Shown here: positions 47,334-58,969 of the stretch, piece after piece | How positions within the stretch are numbered: the first letter of the stretch is position 1 | Layout: every line of letters begins with the position of its first letter | The notes under the pieces: model-generated | Database searches by the model: none | What the model was told of the DNA's origin: nothing | What the model saw: only the letters and a program-made list of their open reading frames with translations | NCBI RefSeq assembly: GCF_011745365.1 | Contig: NW_024468911.1 | Location: 1,544,759 to 1,608,758 of the forward strand | Length of the DNA: 64,000 nt | Source: Cryphonectria parasitica EP155 | Lineage: Eukaryota > Ascomycota > Sordariomycetes > Diaporthales > Cryphonectriaceae | Direction: 5' to 3' | Made by a program: the position numbers and the translations under genes

Positions 47334-49385
47334 CTTGTCGAGTCTTGAACCCTAGAGAATAAAATAATGTGGTGATGAGTGGCTGAGTTGTGATGTGACG
47401 GTGGAAATCTGCGCTCGAAGAGTCGATACGGTGAGTGATGTGCAGTGTCCACAAAGGAGACCATTTGGCGATGTCAACACATTTATCCTCCCAGCCTGGT
47501 GAGGGGCAGCTGTTGGCCAGAAGCATGGGCCGTGGGGCGGTCCAAGTCGATGGTGGGGTCCACGCTCCCGACAACTCACCTGGGAGACGTGCATGATTGG
47601 GCAGGGACCTTGCTGTACTGGAACACTGGACTGCTGCAGCATTGTTGCTGACACAGGGGGGACTTTAGGTGCTTCTGCCAATCCAGTTACTCCACCACCA
47701 CAAGCACTGATTCCAGTAATACTGATGAGGGGAATTGGTAAATGATATCTCACTAATAAGGGATCCTTTATTACTGTGCTGATGAACAAAAAAAAATAAA
47801 AAATCCAAAAGTTCGGAAGAGAATATAGCAGGGAACGAAACCAAGATTTCTTCTACTGGTTAGTGGAACCTGTACTACTGTAGAGCAGAAGCGTTGCCCC
47901 TCCCCCCCTTATTTCTTTTGGGCCATACTCGCCTAATCAGAAGTTCGTATACGGCAATGCATTCATAACATCTCCCGTCTTGTAATTCCAGCAGGCGCTT
48001 CAAGAGCTTCTGCGTTTAGTACTGGGCGACGTAAATTTTTTTCTTTCTTCGTAACTGGTCGCCGCTTGCAGTTGCGGCCGTCGCTTGCCAGTCGTTTCGA
48101 GGGTCCTTCCTTGGCTGCACCGGATCATTCGTGCGGGTGGCCCAGCATCCGCGCCGGCTTGCAACCTTACCCAGCACGCTTTGGGCCGTTGGGTATTACC
48201 GGCCAGGGCACCCACAACGTAGATGGATAGCGCCCTCCAGGAACGGCGGTCCCTGCGTGACAGATGAGATGGATGGCTCAGCTTGATCCTGATTGATGCC
48301 ACGTTCTGATACTCGTTATTTCTCGTGGATCCCAAGATCAAAGGGAGGCTCCCAATACAAAGTCTTTGACGAACAAAGCTTGCACTCTTTGCAGTGAATT
48401 GGTGCCCAAGCATCAAAGTTATTCATATCAACAGCGGACGAGCGAGGGGAACAAGGAGGGGACTAGCAGACGGGTCCGAGCTGCCGTACCCAAAGGGTCA
48501 CCTGCGCTCGTTGAAAAAGGTGGGTCACATCCCTGATAAGATCTGCTAATGAATACCTCCTGTCGTATGTATAACAAGCCGCGATGAAGGGTACTCAGAT
48601 ATCCTCAAGTATCCTGGTCGAATCCCTACCTGTCTTCCCCAGGAAGAGGCTCGATCTCCTCTTTCGCGAGCGCGAAGACCCCTTCTCAGGCCACACCCCC
48701 AGTCCGTTATTAGGTCTGGTATCGAACCCCGACTTCTTACATCCTCTCTACCACAACGTCAAGTGCCGACTTCTGAGCATGAGCAAAGTACACGGCCGCT
48801 GGACGCGCATGGCACAAACCGGAAGATAAAACATAATCCTGCATCTCGTTATTAGTCCATGAGTTTCACCGTCTTGCTGAGAGAGCACACACCATAACAG
48901 CTCTTACCCACCGTCCGACCCCCTTTTCATCAATCAGTGCCCCCCGAATCTGATCTCGGGCGCTCCACCCAAAAAGTAGCGCGCAGTCCACTGTCGCGCA
49001 AAATCCCCCCCCCCCCCCAAGCTTCACCCAAAGCTGGACCAACCGTCTCTGCCGACATAGCAGCTCGTTGTAAATTTCAACGCGGCTCAATTGCAGAAGG
49101 CAGGTCGCCCAAGTACTACCGACTCGACCATTCAGGGCCAAACCTTTTGTCTGGAAGGCGCGCTCTGACTTTCCTTCTGCTAGGCTTTAAATTGGACGTC
49201 TGTTGTTTGCGCGTTTCCGTTGTCGCATCGCAACCTTTTGAGAACCAACAGCTACTTCGAGAACGTCGACCCTGTCTGAGAGAGTCGCCAGTCGCGATCG
49301 TTCAATAACAGCATCAATACTTGCCACCCGGGACCCCGAAGTACTTCAAAAAACAGTCTACCTCACGCGTCAGCTCCTTGCGACC
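47334..49385. other. Divergent intergenic region, RhoGDI to Bqt4
   Basis: About 2 kb. A 138-codon minus frame at 48000-48416 starts with ATG but is basic, composition-driven and matches no family, so I do not call it. A 14-nt C run is at 49005-49018. The final 200 bases are probably the leader of the next gene. Confidence 0.5.
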
Positions 49386-50843
49386 ATGGCGCCATCACGA
49401 GAGAGGAACCTGCCAGAGAGGCGCAACCCACTTATCACGGGACCGGCGCCAGACTGTAAGCTTCAGCTGTGCACGATGCAGTCTGGCCTTCTCAAGAAGC
49501 TGACAGTCCTTTTCCTTGTTCTTCACAGGTAGCGAGCTCGCCGCCAAGCGTCGCCTCGGGCAGACACAATTAACCGCCAGGATGGTCGCGACTGTTCCTG
49601 GCGCAGCGATCGATCCGACCACCCTTGGTATCTTCGACTACGCGCATCTTCGCGCGCCCCTCCCCAAGGGCATTGTTTCTGGTATCTTCAAGTCGAGTCC
49701 CAACAGCTACTTTCTCATGCGCCGCAGCCACGACGGCTTTGTCTCGGCAACCGGCATGTTCAAGGCGACATTCCCGTACGCCATGGCCGAGGACGAGGAG
49801 GCAGAACGGCGGTTCATCAAATCTCTGTCCGATACCAGTCCCGAGGAGACGGCTGGCAACGTTTGGATCCCCCCCGAGGCGGCGCTAGCCCTGGCCGAGG
49901 AGTATGGCATTAAGCCCTGGATCCAGGCCCTCCTGGATCCTGCCGAGATTCAGCTCTCGAACTCCACGTCTGAGAACAGCCCCCAGAAGAAGATCAACGC
50001 TCCGCCCAAGTTCATCTTCCGTGGTGCTTCCCCGACGACTTTGGTCCCGCCTACACCGACACGGAACAGCCGCAGCCGGCGGTCTGCCAGCCCCACCAAG
50101 AGCACCGCCTCGCGACGCGGCGGCCCTGCGAGCCCGCGCAAGCGTTCCACCAGGATAACAGCCTCTCAGGTCGACGCGGCGGAGTCCTCCAGCGGCACCA
50201 GCAGCCACAAGAACTCGCTGACCAATGGCGACATCCCAGTTCTGGTGCCGGGCGAGCCTCTCAAGGTGGAAGACGTGAAGATTGAAGCAGCCGAGAGAGA
50301 GCCGCTATCGACACTTGAGCCTGTGGAGGAGGAGCCCAAGGTCAAGGTGAACATCCATCAAGAGATCCAGACGGACGAGGATGGCACAGCGGTGAAGCAC
50401 ACAAACTTCGAGCTGGAGGTGCCTTTTACGGCCGGAATCCCCAGCCCGGACGACGCACGACGAATGATCGAGGAGGCCAGGAATATGGTCAATGCCGCTG
50501 CCGCTGAGGCTGAGGCTGAGGCTGAGGCTGCCTTGACCCAGCCAAAGTCAAAGGCGGCCAAGAGCAAGCGCAAGGCGGAGGAGCTCGAGGCCGATAACGA
50601 GGACGAGGCCGGCGCGGAGAGCAGCCTTGCCGTGCAGCCGCGTGCCAAGAGGGTAAAGACCCAGGTCGAAGTGCGCAAGCAAAAGGTCAGGAGGCGCGCC
50701 TTGTGGGGCATCTCCCTGACGCTCGCAGCCGGGGCAGCTGGGTAAGTTTGGTTCAGACTCGACTGGTTGGGTTTGCTGCTGGAGTCTGACATTGCTAACC
50801 GCGGGGTAGTATCTTGGCACCATATGCCGCGAATTTCTTGTGA
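49386..50843 (+). CDS. BQT4: Bqt4-like inner nuclear membrane protein with an APSES/KilA-N fold domain
   Basis: In fission yeast Bqt4 tethers telomeres to the nuclear envelope and binds Lem2 and other partners. Exons 49386-49455, 49529-50741 and 50810-50843; 438 aa. The N-terminal about 155 residues hold an APSES-like domain (YFLMRRSHDGFVSATGMFKATFPYA, WIPPEAALALAEEYGIKPWI). Then comes a disordered Ser/Pro/Arg linker with SPTKS/SPRKRS-type basic blocks that look like nuclear localisation signals, an acidic region, an Ala/Glu helix (MVNAAAAEAEAEAEAAL), and one C-terminal TM helix completed by the last exon (LWGISLTLAAGAAGILAPYAANFL). A tail anchor on an APSES domain argues against an ordinary transcription factor, the label such genes often get. 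Confidence 0.85.
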
Positions 50844-52117
50844 GGAATCTTGATTGCCCCGGATAGGTCAAGGGTATGGATGGGCTACAGTAAGTTATCC
50901 TTGCTATGTTATGGGCTTGGATTGGAGTTTTGGATGAGGCGTTGCCATTCGAGCCGGGGAGTTGAGTTGTCTGCTTGGCAGGCACACCTTGGCATACTGT
51001 TCTCTTTTTCGATAGACGCAGCATGGTGCAGGGTCGTGCTCGTACCTCACTCTCGTTTCGTTGTCGATTTCGTTCTTCACCAACTATCTATGGGTCGGGG
51101 GAGTTGAGAGAGGGCGGGGTTGAGGCACGACGGATTCTCTGTAACTACAAACTATTCTCAGGTCATGTATCAACTCTCATATCTAAGCAGTCGCCCGCCT
51201 CTCACACAGTTGCCTGACGGCGTATATTCGAGAATGGCTTGGCCCAAATTATTGTGCCGTAACTGAGATAACTTTGTCGTCTCTCTTGTCAAGCTTGATT
51301 CCCTTGCTTTTGGGGAGGGGGGAGAAGGTCAAACATAAACAATGACCCATTCCATAAGGCTGAGAGCACATGTGGCCATCTGAGGACTCTGTTTAGCGCT
51401 GCTGCTTTACAGCGGCCGTACAGCCCAGTTAGTACATGCAACAACAGCGTCGTGTGGTGCAAAGAAATGTAATCGGTAGTGGCTGTGATAGTCCGTGAGC
51501 CTACAAGGGTTTGGCTGCTCCTGCCGCGCCCTTACTGCTGCCAACCGTTGACCGCCCAACCGCTACCACAAACGCGCACACGTGAAGCTAGGGCAACAAC
51601 TGTTTGGATATGATTGATTCCTTCCTTATTTCCGCCCCCTGGCCGTGTAGCTTCCACCTTCTCTGATAAGAAAAGCTCAAGTGCTCATCCCCCCCCCCCC
51701 TCGAAATTCCTCGTTTTCCCCTCTCCTCGTCCCTCAGGCTTGAGGTTTATCCATGCAAACATAACACATGAAATGCACAAACATTTCAAATTCAACGAGG
51801 TCAGAAATGAGGTACGTTGGAGTCAGTCACTCCACTGGTTACAACAAAGGTCGGCTCCATGTCGCTGCAGTGCGCGCGCATGGGCTGACCAGGGCTCTAA
51901 CCCGTTCCCCCCAAACCGCGGCAATGGCCGGCTTTCGTAGGCATTACCCCTCGTTGCTTAAACTGCTGGCGCGAGCGAGTGATGCTCGGGAATGGGGACG
52001 TATTTCCTCCCAAAAGAAAAAGCAAAAGAAAAAGGAACAACATCTCTTGCGAAATGTAACCTGCCGACATCTCGAGACAAGCATTCTACTAGCCTTACCT
52101 ACTAATACACGGGAACA
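50844..52117. other. Intergenic region, BQT4 to HIBADH
   Basis: No gene is supported. A 12-nt C run is at 51689-51700. Short frames in this stretch have no recognisable content. Confidence 0.5.
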
Positions 52118-53464
52118 ATGCGGCCTATATCCACAGCATGGAGGCTGCAGAGGCTGCAGCGGCGTTGCTTCTCGTCCACGCCAAGAAGGTTGGACAATTA
52201 CGCCTTCATCGGCCTGGGCCAGATGGTATGCAACAATCAACTATCTCCTGAATGCATATCCATATAGAAATGACAAAAGGCTGATATTTTGTGCGTCCAC
52301 AGGGTTTTCAGATGGCCAAGAATCTACAGGCAAAATCGTCTCCGAATGACAGCGTCAGCTTGTTTGACATCAACCAAGATGCTGCACAGAAACTGGCTGC
52401 GGAGATGGAGGCTTCCCAAGCCGGAGGTGCATCCGTTGCCCTGGCTGCCAGCGCAGCAGATGCCTCTAAAGATGCTGTGCGTCTGGATTTTGATCCTTCC
52501 TGAGCCCTCACAGCTGCCTTTTTTGGTTCCTCAAGCAAGAGAGTCATGAAACAGATGCTGAGCAAAATGGCCCATCTATGAACTAAGTTGGCGGCCAACT
52601 TGCTAGCCATCCTTGATTGTCAATACATACACAGCCAACCTTCTGGAGTTCACTCGCCGAAGGGGTTTCCTCCGAGAGTTATTTGTTTTGCATCCGGCTG
52701 TCTTGCTAACCTGAAGCCCCCCACCACAGGATGTCGTGATCACCGCCCTCCCCGAGCCGAACCACGTTAAGTCTGTCTACACATCCCTCCTCGAGGCTGA
52801 TTTCAGCTCCCGAGCCAGTCCGCGCATCTTTATAGACTGCTCCACGATCGACCCGTCCTCTTCGCACGAGGTGGCTGCGTCGGTCACCAAGGCTTTCCCG
52901 AACGGAACAGCTCACTTTGTAGACGCGCCCATGTCAGGTGGGATCGTGGGGGCGGCCGCCGGCACTCTCACATTCATGCTGGGCGCACCCGCAGAGATCG
53001 TGCCACGGGTTGAGCCCATACTCCTGCGGATGGGCAAGACCGTCTTCCACTGTGGCCACCAGGGGACGGGTCTCTCCGCCAAGCTGGCAAACAACTACCT
53101 CCTTGCCATCAACAACATCGCTACCGCTGAGGCCATGAACCTAGGCATACGATGGGGGCTAGACCCCAAGGTGCTCGCCGGCGTGATCAACGCGAGCACA
53201 GGTCGCTGCTGGCCGAGCGCGGTGAACAACCCAGTCAGGGGTGTCGTGGACAAGGCGCCGGCCAACAGGGACTATGCAGGCGGGTTCGGGATCTCGCTCA
53301 TGCGGAAGGACCTCGGATTGGCTATGGTCGCGGCGCAGGCGGCCGGCGCGAAGCTGGAGCTTGCGGCCGGCGCGAGGACGCTGTACGAGGCTGCTGAGAA
53401 AGACGAGGCGTGCAAGGGGAGAGACTTTAGTGTGGTATATAGGTATCTGGGCGGAAAGGAATGA
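52118..53464 (+). CDS. Mitochondrial 3-hydroxyisobutyrate dehydrogenase
   Basis: Oxidises 3-hydroxyisobutyrate to methylmalonate semialdehyde with NAD+ in valine breakdown. Exons 52118-52225, 52303-52476 and 52730-53464; 338 aa. The N-terminus is an amphipathic Arg-rich presequence (MRPISTAWRLQRLQRRCFSST). The Rossmann motif FIGLGQMGFQMAKNL is split by intron 1 at residue 36. Substrate motif DAPMSGGIVGAAAGTL is at about 159-174 and the catalytic lysine is Lys212 (GTGLSAKLANN). The C-terminal all-helical domain is complete (GRCWPSAVNNPV, GISLMRKDLGLA). Intron 2 is 253 nt, longer than most here; its donor is GTGCGT and its acceptor CACAG. The family resemblance is strong; substrate preference within beta-hydroxyacid dehydrogenases is inferred from length and targeting. 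Confidence 0.93.
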
Positions 53465-54573
53465 GCAGTAAATAGTACTATCATCGCATGAAGAAAAAAC
53501 AAATGAAGAAAAAAGAAGAAAATCATCAACAAACCCTTGCGCATCACAGCATTATCACATCTGCCAGGTCGACGACCAGGTAGAGTATCCTCCGAACCAA
53601 CAATAGGACGCGAGTTGATGACGAAGCCAAGCGTCTGTGTGTCAGTCTGTCTGTCCAATAGCACGCAATGTGGCATAAAAAAAGCTCAGAGATTCGTATA
53701 TTATCAGCAGTCGATGCCTAGTTCTTTTATCAACACGAGTTTATTCCTCTTGGCTGCAAAGGACTCCGCCGGGTTTCGTGTACAAGATTCCCGAACCCGT
53801 AAGAACCCCCCCCCCAACTCCGTCCTCGACCGGCCCGGAATTCACAATGTTTTTTCTGCGGCCCACACAAAAGACTGGCCCGGAGAGGTGCACATCCGGG
53901 AGGAATACCCCGCCGCTTACGACTATGCCACTATAAGGCTGGCGCGCAAAGGATGCCGTTTTGGGAATTGAGAGATTACAGTGTGTGCGTGTCTGTCACT
54001 GTATTCTGTTGAGCGCTCTTACTCTCACTGGCCTCTTCCCATCCATCCAGTCTCTTTTTCTCTGCTCGGATTTTCCGTGTCGGTCGGGGGCTCTCTCTCA
54101 CTCGGCCTCTTCTTATCAACCCGTCTCCGGTCTGTTTTGTCTGCTCGGATCTACCATATCGGTTGGGGGCGGTAGGGTCGTTGTTTGCGTCCTAGGTATC
54201 TTGTCAAATCTGTCAGCATCTATTATCTGATGGTAAATAATAATAGTACACTTTTAATTCACTAACCCCCCCCCCTTTTTTTTTTCTGTCTTCCATCCTT
54301 CTCTTGCCCTTCGACTCTTACTACGTAGGCGTCAATAAGAAAATTTTCCGATTCATCTCTTTTCTTTTCTTTCCTTATTGTCTTCTTGTCCAAGCGTCTG
54401 CTGAGGCGCTGGATACATTATCTTTTCTTTGTCTCCCTCATACACACTCATCCGAAGAGTTCTCCCTCCTCTCATCGGGCGATAACCACATTTGCCGGCC
54501 ATCTCAGAAGCGCAGGCCACCACAACATCTCCTTCACCTCCTCGCCACCACCGCCGCCGCCCTCGTCAACAAC
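53465..54573. other. Intergenic region, HIBADH to RTA1-like gene
   Basis: Contains a C run (53806-53815), a C-then-T run (54266-54286) and long pyrimidine-rich stretches just before the next ATG, likely its promoter and leader. No gene is seen. Confidence 0.5.
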
Positions 54574-56094
54574 ATGGCGCTTCTTCACAGCAGAAACGCA
54601 TATTATGTATGCAACGAGGTCTCCGCACTGTGTCCCGTCTCAGCGACCACCCTGGGCTACTATCCCAACAAACCGCTGAACATCTTTGTCGCCGTTGCCT
54701 TTGGCCTTGCTGCGGTCATCACGCTGGGCTTTGGGATATGGAAGCGGACGTGGGCTTACATGTCGTTTATCGCGGCCGGATGTGTGCTTGAGCTTGCTGG
54801 TAGGTGGCCTTTCCTTTTCCCACGGTGTCCGCAGGACTGAGAGGATGCCCCTTTCTGTACCCTTTTTGGCGCATCAAGTTGAAAGACAATGTGTGTGTAT
54901 ATGTACATTTACATATATATCATGCTGTCTCAAAGGTGATCTTGGTGCAAAGTGTCCAAAATGAACCACCATCAACATCGCCCCCTTTCCCTCCCCCACA
55001 AATGCTAACCCTCCTCCTACCCACCACTACAGGCTACGTCGGCCGTGTCCTCCTCAACGCCAACCCATGGAACCAGCAGGCCTTTGAGCTCCAAATCTGC
55101 GCCATCATCCTGGCCCCCACGCTCATCTGCATCTCCATCTACCTGACCCTCAAGCACCTCTGCCTGGCCCTGAACCCAACCATTTCCCGCGTGCCCCCGC
55201 GCCTGTTCCCCTATCTCTTCGTGCCCGCCGACGTCAGCTGCCTGCTCATCCAGGCCATCGGCGGCTCGCTGGCCACGCAGGGCGACAAGAACCTGCCCCT
55301 GCTGCGCGCCGGCGATCGCACCATCATCGCCGGTATCGCCCTGCAGGTCGTCGTCCTGCTTGCCTTTGGGCTGCTGAGCGCCGACTACTGGCTTCGTGCG
55401 CGGCGCTGGGTGCGGAGCGCAGAGGCCACTGAGGAGGCCAAGGCGCTCTGGGGAGATCGGAGGGTGAGGATGTTTGTGGGTGCCATGATGGGGGCGTATC
55501 TGTGTGTGCAGGTTCGGTGTATTTATCGGTATGAGATTTGCTTTATTTGTTATTTTTTTCTTCTTTTTATCCCCCTTTCCCTTGCCCCTCTCATCTCCTC
55601 TGCCTCTTGTCTTTTCCGCTTAGTGTCTTCTGCTTCTTATCCTTCTCTTTTCCCTGTCTTCTTTCTCATGTTTTCTCTGCATGTTTCACTTCTTCCCTGC
55701 TTTTTTCCTCTCCTTATGCGCCCCCCCCCCCCCCAATCCGTTACAACTGCTTTGCACCCCTCGACAAAACTTTTTCAGTAGTGATCTAGACACATCTTGC
55801 TAACTTATTGCGTATAGTGTTGCAGAAATGGCAGGAGGATGGGGAAACCCCATCATGCAAGACCAGCCGTCGTTTACCGTGCTCGACAGTTTCATGATGC
55901 TCATCACCGCGTGGCTCCTGGCTTGTTTCCCGCCGGGCATCTTCTTCCCAAATATGACTAAGGCGTCCAAGGCCACCACCCTTTCCAAGAGGGAAGAGCT
56001 GTCGACGCCGACAAAAACTGAAGATGCCGAGAAGGGTGTGTCCAAGGGTGAAGGGGCGGAGGCCAAGGAGCCGTCATCAGAAACGGCACCTTGA
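54574..56094 (+). CDS. RTA1-like seven-TM lipid-translocating/stress protein
   Basis: Fungus-specific membrane protein family whose yeast members (Rta1, Rsb1) give resistance to 7-aminocholesterol or export sphingoid bases. Exons 54574-54799, 55033-55528 and 55818-56094; 332 aa. Seven hydrophobic segments can be counted, including NIFVAVAFGLAAVITLGFGI, ICAIILAPTLICISIYLTL and IAGIALQVVVLLAFGLLSA. Family signatures are GYVGR at the exon 1/2 join, ILAPTLI, the VPADVSCLLIQAIGG block, and the YRVAEMAGGWGN motif, which is formed only by joining exons 2 and 3. The C-terminal tail is hydrophilic (Lys/Glu/Ser). Introns are 233 and 289 nt, both pyrimidine-rich, the second with a 14-nt C run. Ligand unknown. 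Confidence 0.9.
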
Positions 56095-56287
56095 AGACTT
56101 ATCTTCGCTATTCGTTATATTGGATGTAGTTTTCGTCGGTACTAGTCTTGAAACATTACCACTTTCTATAACCGCTCGCCCACCAACCTTTTTATCAAAG
56201 ACGTGAGGGGGAAAATCGCAAATAGACAGAAGAAGCAAGAAAAAGGCAAAAGAACATTGCAAAGGGGGGGGGGGGGGAGTACCCTCC

Positions 56288-57949
56288 TCAGCCGCTCTGT
56301 ACCTGATCCTGCAGCCTCTGCAACAACGGCTCAGTCTCCCCCTCCAAAGTTCCGCCGTACGCCAGCCTTCTATACACGCCCCCAGCAACCCTGGACACTC
56401 TCCAGGTTCCCTCTTCCTTGGCGTCTTCAAAGAACTGCTGGTTGTCCTCGAAGCTCCGACCGCCGCTCTCCGGAAGGTAGATCCAGGTCCAGATGCCGGC
56501 GAAGGCGTTGGTGGCGGCAAAGATGAGAAATATCCAGTACTTGAGGTTGTTGAACATGATGGGGCTGACCAGGGTGACGGCGAAATTGGCGAGTCCCCAG
56601 ACGATGACCGAGATGGCCGAGGCCTGAGCCCGTGCGGCGGTCGCGTAGATCTCGGTCGGGATGAGCCAGACCGTCGCCAGCCAGCCGATACCAAAGGCGC
56701 CCGTCGCGACAAAGAGGGCGATGGTGCCAAGGATGGCAGGGATGCCAGGGCCTGGTGAATCCGACGAGGAGGTCACGGCGAGTCCGCCAAAGAGGGCCAG
56801 GAGCAGGAAGCAAACCGTGAGCACGCCGCTACCACCAAGCAGAAGCTTGCGGCGGCCGACGGCATCAATGAGCAGCCATGCCACAGTCATGAGGAAGAAA
56901 TAGGAGACATAGTTGGCCTGGGTGACGAATTCGGCCTCCCTGACGCCGAAGCCGAGCAGCTAAAGGAAGAGAGAATGGTGTCAATAAGATGTAGAAGTTC
57001 AGACAAACAGACTCTCTGTCTTGTCTCTCTTGCTTTCCAGAAATAATGAGAAGAAGGGAAAAAAGCTTACCTCGAAAATTTGAGGACCATAGACAGATAC
57101 AGCCCCATATCCAGTGAGAGCCTGGTTGATCTGGCCCATGACCGTAATGACAGTGGGATGAAATGTCGAGGAACCCGGCGTGATCATCTCAATGTACCCA
57201 ATCTGCATATCCTTCTCCCGCTCGTGCTGTTCAAACAACTCGTCGGCCTTTGCGCTCCCGTTGTCCTCGCCCCAGACATCAATCAAGGCGTCCCTGGCGT
57301 CGTCCCTGTGGCCCTGGTAAATGAACCACCTGGGACTTTCTGGAAGCCTACCGATCACGGCGAACAAGAGGGCTGGGAAGGCCTGCATGACGACAATGGG
57401 GATGCGCCAGGCCCACTGGTCCGCCTTGCCCAGCGTGTTAGTGACGGCGAGGTTCACAGCAAACGCCATGTTGAGCCCAAAGATGTTCATCTGGAACTCC
57501 TGGGCCAGCGCCTTGCCCCGGGCGCCGTCGCTGCTCAGCTCCGAGCTGTAGACAGGGATGACGGCGTCGACACCGCCCACGCCCAGCCCCATGATGACAC
57601 GCCCTACCCAGAACATGTGGATGGCGTGACGACTCCAGCCTCCAAGGCCCGTGAGAAACATGATGAGGTTTCCCAGACTGGCGGCTGCCAGACAGGCGAA
57701 GATGGCCTTCTTCCGGCCGTATCTGTCCGAGAACCAGGAAAAGAGGACCGCGCCGAGGGAGCAGCCCAGGTAGTAGACGGCCACGAGGATGCCGACGAGG
57801 GGATCCTCAGGGCCGATGTTCATTGTCGAGAGGTAGTTCTCGTTGGTGTTAATTAGGGACATCATGCCCTGGTCGTAGCCATAGAGGGCGATGGCCGTCG
57901 AGCTGAACAGCACAACCTCTTGCCCCTTGGTGAGGATAGTGTCCGACAT
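56288..57949 (-). CDS. Sugar-porter family MFS transporter
   Basis: Probable hexose or related sugar permease with twelve TM helices. Two exons on the minus strand, 57949-57071 and 56959-56288; 516 aa. Signatures: GYDQGMMSLINT in TM1, SDRYGRKKAIF (motif A), VGRVIMGLGVGGVDAVIPVYSSELS (TM4-5), PESPRWFIYQG before the central loop, GAVSVYGPQIFE at the exon join, a DAVGRRKLLL second motif A, and PESGGRSFEDNQQFF after TM12 in place of the usual PETKGRSLE. I chose the ATG at 57949; the frame stays open upstream and would add a hydrophobic 39-residue piece that is unusual for the family. GAGxxGIGWLATVWLIPTEIYATAARAQ-type TM10 residues fit sugar porters. Substrate cannot be read from the sequence. Confidence 0.9.
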
Positions 57950-58969
57950 CTTTGCGGCTGCCCAGTACCATCCAGAAACAGTTTGAGGGTAAGAGAAGAG
58001 GAGAGAGGAGGAGAGAGGCCAGGCCAGGCCTAGTCTAAATGCACAAATAGCTACAAGCACATGCAAAAGAGAAAGAGGGGGTAAAGGAAGAAGAGGAAAA
58101 AAAAAGACAGCCGACGATTTGTGTTTTATTGTGGCTGGCTTGTCTGACTGCAGCCGAGGAGAAAAGGAAGTTGTGAAGAGAGGAGGGTCGGTGGACAGAA
58201 AAGAATTAGGAAAGGATTCACATGAACAAGTATTTACAGCGCTCAGTTAAGGAGATATGCTTATCTTGAGAAGAAGACTAAACCAACTCACGAGACCAAT
58301 TTCTGGCGGCATTATGCGCGTGGTCACATAATTAGGACCCCGATGAAGGAGGACAAAACGGGATAAAAAGACCAGACCTTGGAATCGTGAAAAATGCAAG
58401 GTGAGAATGATCCCGGCGAAGAGAAAAGTAAAGTACGTCATTTTAACTGAAGGTGCTGGGGCTTGATCCACAATTGCTGCAGCTCCAGTGAGCGGGACTG
58501 CAGTTACATGACGCCGCAGGACTAGTCAATAATTCTTCAAGACAGTTGAATTTTGGAAGGGGGCGAGAAGGTGAGAAAGAGGAAGAAGTGGTTTGAGAAC
58601 TTATTCCGAATTGCATTATCGTGCTCGGGAAAGACAGAAAAAGCATGTTCTCCATGGCGATGAAGGACACAGTATGGTGCACAGTTTCATAGGCTCGTCC
58701 CAACTGCAACGAACAGAAAAGGCCCTGCCTAAGTGTAAGTACTTGGCATCGGGACGTGGGGGTTCTACAGCCTAAATGTAAACGGTCTTGGGGAAAAGAA
58801 CCCAGCTTAAGTTGGGGAAAGTGGATGGGGGGTCCTTTTGAGTCCCGCCTTCCACTGTCAGTATATTGAACCTCTCGGTTTTTTTTTCCCTCTTCTGTTC
58901 TTTCCCCTTCTTTATTTCTATTCATCATCCTCGTTTACTGCATTTCTTTGCCTTTCCACATTCGCAACG
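57950..58969. other. Intergenic region between two minus-strand genes
   Basis: Holds the sugar porter promoter and the HET-gene 3'UTR. AG-rich purine tracts occur at 57985-58110. No gene is seen. Confidence 0.5.

Noticed and set aside
48000..48416. 138-codon minus-strand frame between RhoGDI and Bqt4
   Set aside because: Starts with ATG but basic, low-information sequence without a family match; insufficient to call a gene.
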